20,569 nucleotides of DNA from a virus. The notes under the pieces were generated by a model, which saw only the letters and a program-made list of their open reading frames with translations, did no database searches and was not told the origin of the DNA. The position numbers and the translations under genes are program-made. Positions 15,619 to 20,569 of the stretch are shown here, one piece after another (position 1 is the first letter of the stretch; every line of letters starts with the position of its first letter). The stretch covers positions 1 to 20,569 of the IMG/VR virus record IMGVR_UViG_3300010401_000087, one strand, 5' to 3'.

Positions 15619-15640
15619 TTCAGCCATGCGTAAGAGCGCA

Positions 15641-17593
15641 CTACCAGGTGACGCCGGTCATCCACGCCACCGGCGCCGGCAGCCGCCGGATCGCCCAGTT
15701 CATCGGCAGGATCATGCGCAGCGCGAGCGAGTCGGTCTGGAACATCGAGCGCACCGGCGCAGCGACGACGTTCGGCGAGCCTGGCGTGCTGATTTGCAGC
15801 GGTGTCGTGTCCTCGAAGTGCAGCGTCGCCTGATCGCTGACATCGAACCGCGGCGTGTCGCCCTGCACCACCATCAGATCGTCGGCATTTATCAGGATCA
15901 CCATCCCGGCCGGCACCGTCGACGAGATCACGACCGGATAGCCCATCAGCCGGTTGCCGTTGATCTCGGCCTGGAACGGGAACTCGCCGCCGGCATTCTG
16001 GGTCAGCGAGATCGCGATCTGCTGCACCGGGTTCATGATCCACACCGGGTTGGACAGTGAGTTCATGCCCGCCAGGATGCCGACCAGCAGCTTGATGTCG
16101 CCGACCAGTGCGGTGAACCCGCCGCCCGCGGTCGGCGTCTGACCGGCGACACCGGCACGGATGCCAGCCGGGCGCACCGCGGTCGACGATGTGGCGTCGA
16201 TAAACACCGTATCCACCGCAACGCCGGTATCGTCCATGATCAACTGCCGCAGGATCGTCTCGATCTCGGGCGTCGAGTGCTCGGCGATCTCGCGGGTGTA
16301 GCTGATGATGACGGCCATCTTCTTGAGGCCGATCGTCACCGCCGTGAACGCCGCCTGCCGCACCGGGATCGGCGCGCCTTCGGCGACGAACGAGCCGGCG
16401 ATAGTCGGCGTCGCCTGCCGCGTCGGCATGCTGATCGAGGCGTTGCGGCCGAGCGTGATGTTCATGCCGCGCGACGCGACCGGCTGAAAGATCGACCCCG
16501 CCATCAGCGCGTTGAACCAGGCGCCTTGCCCGACAACGGCCAATTCGGCGGCCCAAGTGCTCGTCGTGGTGGTCGCCGGCGCCGTCGCGGCCCGCTGGCG
16601 CCACTCGAACACGCCCTTGGTCTGCTCGAAATCGCCATAGCTGCCGTAGCACTCGGCGAGCGCCACCTCGAGCGGCAAGCGCTTCACATAGGCAACGGCG
16701 GTTGCCACGAACTCGCGCAGCAGGTGCTCCTCGGGCGGAATCTCCTTGCGCTTCGGCTGCGCCCACGCCTTCGGTGCGCTCTGCGGCAGTTGCTCGCTCG
16801 GCCGGAACACCTGGATGCGCTCTTTCGGCACGGTGATCGGCGCGGCTTCGGAGCCGAGCGCCTTCTCAGCCTCGACCCAGGCGAAGATTTTGCCCTTCAC
16901 TTCGCTGATGCGCTGGGTGAGATCGGCTACCTTGTGCACCTCATCTGCATCCGGCAGGCTCGCCAACTGGTCTTGCAGCCCGACCACTTCCTGTTGGGCG
17001 GCTTCAATACGTTCGCTGTAGTTCATTTTCCTAATTCCTGATTTCGGGTCTCCATTGGCTATCCCGCCAGTGAGCCCGCGGGTCGTGGCGAGCTGATCCG
17101 GTTCGGCTATCCCGCCGAAGATCATCGCCCGAGTTTCGCGGGAGAGCCCGAGCGCCTTGGCGATCGCCAGGGCATTCGGATTTGCCGGCACCGAGACGAG
17201 CGAGCATTCGACCAGCTCGGCCTCGGTGAACCTGAGGCCGCCGGACTTACCGAGCGGCTCAGCCTTGTCGCTGTGAAATCCGACGCTGACGGCGCGCAGT
17301 ACGCCGGCCTTGACCGCGGTGTGTATCTCGCGCAGCCGGTCGGACACCGGGTCCATCAATTCGAGCGAGCCGGTGAGCTGACCCTTGCGGACACCGACAT
17401 CGCGCCACTTGCCGATCGGGAAGCCCGGGTTGTGCCCAAACAGCGCGATCGGGTTCGCGCGAAAGCGGTCCAACTGCCAGCCTTCCGGTTCGATCACGTC
17501 GCCCATGCGATCGACGCTGCCGTCCGACATGACAAATTCCAGCGGGTCATCCGCCGGCGGCGGCGCCGCAGACGCTTTCAGTCGCAATTGCAT
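15641..17593 (-). CDS. Prohead protease-major capsid protein fusion (HK97 type)
   Basis: A 650-residue fusion of two proteins that are separate in HK97. Residues 1-150 are an S21-type prohead protease: H54 in ALFGHN and S103 in RAVSVGFHS are the likely catalytic pair, and their 49-residue spacing equals that of H65 and S114 in HK97 gp4. The usual ELVECSLVSVPANPNA follows at 127-141. Residues ~151-189 are a linker. Residues 190-335 are a delta-like scaffold with a coiled coil (NYSERIEAAQQEVVGLQDQL). Residues ~345-650 are the HK97-fold capsid, with ISMPTRQATPTIAGSFVAEG, VIISYTREIAEHS, GYPVVIS and a C-terminal FQTDSLALRMILPMNW. The reading frame is continuous with no stop between parts. An internal ATG at 17026 could give capsid alone. 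Confidence 0.93.
   Translation of the reverse strand: MQLRLKASAAPPPADDPLEFVMSDGSVDRMGDVIEPEGWQLDRFRANPIALFGHNPGFPIGKWRDVGVRKGQLTGSLELMDPVSDRLREIHTAVKAGVLRAVSVGFHSDKAEPLGKSGGLRFTEAELVECSLVSVPANPNALAIAKALGLSRETRAMIFGGIAEPDQLATTRGLTGGIANGDPKSGIRKMNYSERIEAAQQEVVGLQDQLASLPDADEVHKVADLTQRISEVKGKIFAWVEAEKALGSEAAPITVPKERIQVFRPSEQLPQSAPKAWAQPKRKEIPPEEHLLREFVATAVAYVKRLPLEVALAECYGSYGDFEQTKGVFEWRQRAATAPATTTTSTWAAELAVVGQGAWFNALMAGSIFQPVASRGMNITLGRNASISMPTRQATPTIAGSFVAEGAPIPVRQAAFTAVTIGLKKMAVIISYTREIAEHSTPEIETILRQLIMDDTGVAVDTVFIDATSSTAVRPAGIRAGVAGQTPTAGGGFTALVGDIKLLVGILAGMNSLSNPVWIMNPVQQIAISLTQNAGGEFPFQAEINGNRLMGYPVVISSTVPAGMVILINADDLMVVQGDTPRFDVSDQATLHFEDTTPLQISTPGSPNVVAAPVRSMFQTDSLALRMILPMNWAIRRLPAPVAWMTGVTW
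17024..17039 (-). promoter_or_regulatory. Internal ribosome binding site and ATG for capsid-only product
   Basis: Inside the fusion gene, ATG at 17026-17024 (residue 190, MNYSER) is preceded by AGGA at 17039-17036, 9 bases away, and by a second AGGA at 17032-17029. It falls exactly where the linker ends and the delta-like coiled coil begins. Initiation here would give a 461-residue capsid protein without protease, allowing a high capsid-to-protease ratio. Confidence 0.55.
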
Positions 17594-17603
17594 GATGTAC
17601 CGC

Positions 17604-19172
17604 CTAAGCGATCATTGTGCGGTGGTTGAACCGCGGCTCCTCGAGGGGCGCGACGCCGGCCAGCATCGCGAGCGCGACCGCGCCATCGATGCGGCCCGCG
17701 GACTTGTCTTTCGCCAGCTTACGGTTGCCGGCCGGGTCGATCTTCACGGTGGCGTTGGCGAGGCACATCGACAGCACCGGATGCCCGCCATGCGCCAATC
17801 GGCCATTGAGTATCTCGGCCTCGAGCGCGCGCAGCGCCGGGCTCATGTCCTGGAAGCCCTGCCCAAATTCGGCGAAGTGCTCTTCGAGCTGTGCTTCGGT
17901 GAAACCCGCCTTGAGCAGCCACGGCCGCAAGTGCTTCCAGCCCCACCGATCAAAGCCGATCTTGCGGATGTCCAGCCGGTCGAACAGGCCGCGCAGATGC
18001 TCGGCGACATACTCGTAATCGACGCTCTTGCCCGGTGCGGCCAGCAGATGCCCGTCGCGGTGCCACAGATCGTAGGGCACCCGATCGGCCCGCGATTTCG
18101 CCGCCAATCCGTCGCCCGGCAGCCAGAATGTCGGGTGTATCTGCCACACCGAATCAACCCGCGCGCCGAGCACGAGCGCCGTCAGATCGGACACCGCCGA
18201 CAGGTCGAGGCCGCCATAAACCGGGTGCCCATCGAGCGGCAGCGGCTCGGCATTGCAGGCGATCCACAACTGGCGGCTGATGAACGGCGCCGACGCCTCG
18301 ACGCGCCGGTTGAGGATCAGGTTTTCGTATTCGCTCTGCCGGCTCGGCATGCGCTCGGCGTCGGCCGCCATGCCGAGCACTTCGGTGGCGTTGAGGAAAT
18401 CACCAAACGCCGGGTTGGCGGCGCGGATCGCCTCTTCGCCGAACGGGTGCAAATCCATCGGCGCGGTGTAGAGCGACACCACGACGCGCGGGTCGTGCGC
18501 CGCCAGGCCGTCGTCAATCAACACGCTGAGCAGGTCCGCATCGGTCGGCGCTTGCGTGCTGATCACGATCGACAGCGGCGCTTCCTGCGCGCCGGTGGCG
18601 GTTTCGAGCGCCTCATATAGCCGGCTGCGCGGCCCGCGGACTTGGCCGAGTTCATCGAAAACAACAAACACCGGGCTTAACCCAAACGCCGTCGTGGCCT
18701 CGGCGCTCAAGGCTCGGTAGAGCGTCTGCATTGTTGGACAGAACAATTCTTTCGCCGTGTCGCGGATAATGATGGCGCCGCCCTGACCGGCATCGAGAAA
18801 CGGGTTTAATCGGACGATCTTAGCGGCGAGGCTGAACAGCACGCCGGCTTGTTCCCGGCTCTGGGCCGCCGAGAAAAGCTGGCTATTCGGCCGCGCCTCG
18901 TCGCCACACAGGTGCAGCAGCAACAGGAATGCCGCCAGCGCCGTCTTGCCGTTCTTCCGGCCAAAACTGAGGATTGCGCGCCGGGTGCCGGCCGGGTTGT
19001 CATAGATGCGGCATATCTCCCGGCGCTGCCACTCGCGCAACCGGACCGGCCGCCCTACCAGCTTCCCTTCAGGAACCCGGCACCAATCCTCAATCCACTG
19101 GATGTTTGCTTCGCCCCGCGACGGCTCTTTCCCACGGGACGCGGATTTGCGAGATCGTTCGGGGGTTGCCAC
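17604..19172 (-). CDS. Terminase large subunit
   Basis: A 522-residue packaging motor and nuclease of the Terminase_1 type. It opens with the family signature (WIEDWCRVPEGKLVGRPVRL, REWQRREI). The ATPase domain has Walker A GRKNGKT at residues 71-77 and Walker B VFVVFDE at 168-174, with the catalytic Glu at 174. STQAPTDADLL at ~205-215 is the coupling region. The nuclease domain has likely metal-binding Asp residues at 323 (GGLDLS), 408 (IGFDRWG) and 496 (GRIDGAVAL). All key residues are present and the length is normal. The GTG at 19172 lies within the small-subunit gene, an 83-base overlap. No nearer start would leave the conserved N-terminus intact. Confidence 0.95.
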   Translation of the reverse strand: MATPERSRKSASRGKEPSRGEANIQWIEDWCRVPEGKLVGRPVRLREWQRREICRIYDNPAGTRRAILSFGRKNGKTALAAFLLLLHLCGDEARPNSQLFSAAQSREQAGVLFSLAAKIVRLNPFLDAGQGGAIIIRDTAKELFCPTMQTLYRALSAEATTAFGLSPVFVVFDELGQVRGPRSRLYEALETATGAQEAPLSIVISTQAPTDADLLSVLIDDGLAAHDPRVVVSLYTAPMDLHPFGEEAIRAANPAFGDFLNATEVLGMAADAERMPSRQSEYENLILNRRVEASAPFISRQLWIACNAEPLPLDGHPVYGGLDLSAVSDLTALVLGARVDSVWQIHPTFWLPGDGLAAKSRADRVPYDLWHRDGHLLAAPGKSVDYEYVAEHLRGLFDRLDIRKIGFDRWGWKHLRPWLLKAGFTEAQLEEHFAEFGQGFQDMSPALRALEAEILNGRLAHGGHPVLSMCLANATVKIDPAGNRKLAKDKSAGRIDGAVALAMLAGVAPLEEPRFNHRTMIA

Positions 19173-19530
19173 GATGAGTCTGTGTCGCTTGTTGGCTGAT
19201 CCGCATCGACGCCGCCAACGCCTTGAGCGCAGCGGATTCGTCTTTTTGGTATTTCAACAAATCGAAGTAAGTCACGAGATCGCCGGAATGCCGTTCGATC
19301 AACTCGGCGATCCGTTTTGCAGCGATAACATGCCGGCAGTATTGTGTCAGTAAAGGCGCGTTACCTGGAGTAAACCACCCTGCCTCCACCGATGAAGTCA
19401 CCGCAACCCATACCTCAACCTCTTCATCCGTCAATTCAGGCGGCGGACGCAGCCGATCGAGAACTTGAAGCTCCGCCGGCACGAAATCGACCAAAGCACG
19501 CGGCCCGCGCTTGCGTGGTGTTGTTTTCAT
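19090..19530 (-). CDS. Terminase small subunit, P27-like
   Basis: A 146-residue protein directly before the large subunit. It has the P27-family layout: a basic N-terminus (KTTPRKRGPRAL), PPPELTDEEVEVWVAVTSSVEAG, then GNAPLLTQYCRHVIAAKRIAELI, a YFDLLKYQKDESAALKALAASMRIS helix region, and a basic tail. This subunit recognises the packaging start in viral DNA and recruits the large subunit. It overlaps the large-subunit gene by 83 bases, more than other junctions here, so its last ~28 residues may be an extension unique to this phage. The ATG at 19530 has only a weak Shine-Dalgarno (GGG, ~10 bases away). The candidate packaging repeats lie about 100-160 bases upstream of its start. Confidence 0.85.
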   Translation of the reverse strand: MKTTPRKRGPRALVDFVPAELQVLDRLRPPPELTDEEVEVWVAVTSSVEAGWFTPGNAPLLTQYCRHVIAAKRIAELIERHSGDLVTYFDLLKYQKDESAALKALAASMRISQQATQTHRGNPRTISQIRVPWERAVAGRSKHPVD

Positions 19531-19559
19531 TCAGCAGCCCGAGAATCCACCAGTTTTTG

Positions 19560-19591
19560 AAAAAAGGCCACCAACGCCGGCTGTTACGGCG
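19560..19591 (-). terminator. Weak terminator-like hairpin and T-run
   Basis: In coding direction CGCCG and CGGCG (19591-19587, 19579-19575) can pair around a 7-base loop. A run of six T follows at 19565-19560, but 9 bases beyond the stem. The 5-bp stem and the gap make it a poor intrinsic terminator, and it would stand between the HNH and terminase genes. Confidence 0.2.
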
Positions 19592-19623
19592 CGCACCCCT
19601 GAATTCGACCCTCCCCCCCTGGG

Positions 19624-19635
19624 TAATGATCATTA
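19624..19635. repeat. 12-bp perfect palindrome
   Basis: TAATGATCATTA is fully self-complementary. It overlaps the first ATTAACACTC repeat upstream of the small terminase gene, so it may be part of the same protein-binding site. Confidence 0.55.
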
Positions 19636-19692
19636 ACACTCACACTATTAATCATTATTAACACTCACATTAATTAACAATGATTAACACTC
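19632..19692 (+). repeat. Phased direct repeats ATTAACACTC upstream of terS
   Basis: Three exact copies of ATTAACACTC lie at 19632-19641, 19657-19666 and 19683-19692, 25 and 26 bases apart. Two weaker copies begin at 19647 (ATTAATCATT) and 19673 (ATTAACAATG), giving steps of 15, 10, 16 and 10 bases. The last copy overlaps the stop codon of the HNH gene. Repeats of this type next to a small terminase gene fit multimeric binding by the small subunit, though a repressor or replication protein could also use them. Confidence 0.7.
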
Positions 19693-20079
19693 TGCTTTGT
19701 GCCAATGGTGGTTGGGGTCGAGCGGTTGGCCATTACTATCAAACCCTTTGGTGATCTCGATGCGTTGATGCGAACCCTTGCCATGTCCTTTCTCGGCATG
19801 GCTCTGGTTGTCACACCTACTGCATAGGCTTCTCAGGTTAGCCATGTCATAGGCGAGGTGTGGATGGCTGAGCCTTGGCCTGATGTGGTCTACCCTGGCC
19901 TGACCTGGGCCACTGACATCAGCGTTGCACTTGACGCAACGGTAGTGGTCACGCAGTAGCACAAGGCGGCGCACATAGCGCCATCGCTTCGAGTAGTAGA
20001 AGGGGGAGGGCTTCACGCTCCGCGCATGCCGCACCCCGATCTTACGCATCAGGGAGGGCTCGCTAAGTTTGCTATCCAC
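19684..20079 (-). CDS. HNH endonuclease
   Basis: A 131-residue zinc-finger HNH nuclease. A basic N-terminus leads to WRYVRRLVLLRDHYRCVKC (C48 and C51 begin the zinc knuckle), then RVDHIRP with the catalytic D64-H65, N81 in MANLRSLC, and CSRCDNQSH with C86 and C89. The position usually filled by His directly after the second cysteine pair is Asp here, with His at 94, so the third metal ligand may differ. HNH proteins of this size next to terminase take part in cos cutting and packaging in HK97-like phages. The GTG at 20079 has GAGG 10 bases upstream, and an ATG ten codons later is an alternative start. It follows the NusG-like gene by 18 bases. Confidence 0.88.
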   Translation of the reverse strand: MDSKLSEPSLMRKIGVRHARSVKPSPFYYSKRWRYVRRLVLLRDHYRCVKCNADVSGPGQARVDHIRPRLSHPHLAYDMANLRSLCSRCDNQSHAEKGHGKGSHQRIEITKGFDSNGQPLDPNHHWHKAEC

Positions 20080-20097
20080 ACAGGTTGTGCCTCATTG

Positions 20098-20569
20098 TCA
20101 AGAGAAAACCACATGTAGCCGTTGCACCGGAACATTGGTTCGGATGGTGCGGCCGAGCATCAGCATCGAGACGGTGGCCTTGCCATCCGGGCTCAGCGCA
20201 TCGAGCACGCCGAGGATACGCTGGCCGAACGCGTCGACTTCGACGGCATCGCCGATGCTGAATTGCTGCCCGACCGTATCGAACTCCCGACTTCGTTCGC
20301 GGTCCATGATGTAGGCGACATCCTCATCCGAAAGTTTGGCCGGGATGCCGGGTTGCAGGCTCATCAATCCGACGACGCAGCCGATCGGCATAGCCGGCCA
20401 GCCGCGCCAGTCCTGCGCGAACAGCATTCGTGGAAATATCGGCCGCAGCACGGTCACAGCGCTCCGGCTGCGGCCATGCGGGTGGACGAGGCAACGGTAG
20501 CGCGGCAGGTAAACCCGGTATCCGGCGAGCCGCAGCGAGCGCTCGGCGGCGTCCTCGGCGGCCGGCCGC
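20098..20569 (-). CDS. NusG-like transcription factor (N-terminus outside window)
   Basis: The frame is open from the right edge to the stop at 20098, giving 156 visible residues. It matches the NusG layout: the visible N-terminal part has AAERSLRLAGYRVYLPRYRC, HPHGRSR and LRPIFPRMLFAQ, the NGN-domain pattern (L...G...Y.P......R.LFP.YLF). Then come GCVVGLMSLQPGIPAKLSDEDVAYIM (split) and a KOW-like domain with FSIGDAVEVDAFGQRILGVLDAL and MLMLGRTIRTNVPVQRLHVV. NusG-type proteins bind RNA polymerase and change pausing and termination. A phage copy before the terminase genes may let polymerase read through the long late operon. An internal GTG at 20457 is not needed, because the upstream codons clearly belong to the NGN domain. 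Confidence 0.85.
   Translation of the reverse strand, partial: RPAAEDAAERSLRLAGYRVYLPRYRCLVHPHGRSRSAVTVLRPIFPRMLFAQDWRGWPAMPIGCVVGLMSLQPGIPAKLSDEDVAYIMDRERSREFDTVGQQFSIGDAVEVDAFGQRILGVLDALSPDGKATVSMLMLGRTIRTNVPVQRLHVVFS

Larger units (their letters stand above)
19531..19683 (-). other. AT-rich intergenic segment, candidate packaging (cos/pac) region
   Basis: This non-coding segment separates the HNH gene from the small terminase gene. It holds, in coding direction, three GAGTGTTAAT direct repeats, short palindromes, then a G-rich run (19609-19619) and a GC-rich stem with a T-run. In many siphoviruses the terminase recognition and cutting site lies just before the small terminase gene, and HNH genes often flank it. 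The sharp drop in G+C against its surroundings supports a site role. A cos or pac role is inference. Confidence 0.5.

Noticed and set aside
17385-18620. 411-codon plus-strand frame opposite the terminase
   Set aside because: Antisense to an intact terminase with all ATPase and nuclease motifs. Its composition is typical of a GC-rich shadow frame.
19609-19623. Possible G-quadruplex in the G-rich run before terS
   Set aside because: Only two separated G-tracts are on one strand (7 and 3 bases). A standard four-tract motif is not present.
19645-19680. Sigma-70-like promoter in the AT-rich segment
   Set aside because: A TTGTTA box lies 17 bases from a TAATGA box, but the match to the -10 consensus is poor, and AT-rich repeats produce such matches by chance.
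1-20569. Gene transfer agent cluster
   Set aside because: The tape measure to hub order resembles one loosely, but the usual GTA genes after the tape measure (including a cell-wall peptidase) are absent, and fibre, collagen and HNH genes point to a phage.
1-20569. CRISPR arrays, tRNA or rRNA genes, insertion sequences, attachment sites
   Set aside because: I saw no regular repeat-spacer series, no tRNA-like cloverleaf, no transposase and no att-like repeats. The repeats at 19632-19692 are too short and close for a CRISPR array.

Overview
The window is one continuous minus-strand block of double-stranded DNA tailed-phage morphogenesis genes, either a prophage or a free phage genome. It reads from right (20569) to left (1). 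Both ends cut through genes. The base composition is high G+C, codon use is typical of GC-rich alphaproteobacteria, and several proteins (tail-terminator analogue, NusG-like factor, HNH next to terminase) resemble what I know from Rhizobiales-type prophages. An alphaproteobacterial host is therefore my inference, not something proved here. No integrase, lysis gene, tRNA, CRISPR or host gene is visible, so integration cannot be judged. The architecture is that of a siphovirus with an HK97-fold capsid and a non-contractile tail.

Transcription order. (1) 20569-19684: a NusG-like transcription factor (N-terminus outside the window) and an HNH endonuclease. (2) 19683-19531: a short AT-rich non-coding segment with phased ATTAACACTC repeats, palindromes and a G/C run, which is a candidate packaging site. 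(3) 19530-17604: small (P27-like) and large terminase subunits. (4) 17593-12626: head module, with an in-frame prohead protease-major capsid fusion, a small Pro/Ala-rich protein, the portal, a collagen-like/carbohydrate-binding-like protein and a gp6-type connector. The portal lies downstream of the capsid, the reverse of the usual order. (5) 12629-8519: head-tail closure (gp10-like), tail terminator, tail tube protein, tail-assembly chaperone with a -1 frameshift extension, and the tape measure. (6) 8519-1: distal tail, with a small tail protein, a 924-aa hub-like protein, two unrecognised proteins, a repeat-bearing tail fibre, a lectin-like protein, a 17-residue-repeat miniprotein and the first codons of another structural gene.

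The genes are packed as an operon: most junctions are ATGA, GTGA or TGATG overlaps, implying translational coupling. The only non-coding stretches are about 150 bp before the small terminase gene and about 70 bp after the capsid gene. NusG-like and HNH genes probably act in late transcription and packaging. Terminase, portal and capsid build and fill the head, the connector and terminator genes join head to tail, and the tape measure with its frameshifted chaperone sets tail length. The most noteworthy points are the perfect C CCT TTT slippery site, the protease-capsid fusion with an internal start, the repeats before terS, the inverted capsid/portal order and a collagen-like protein inside the head module.
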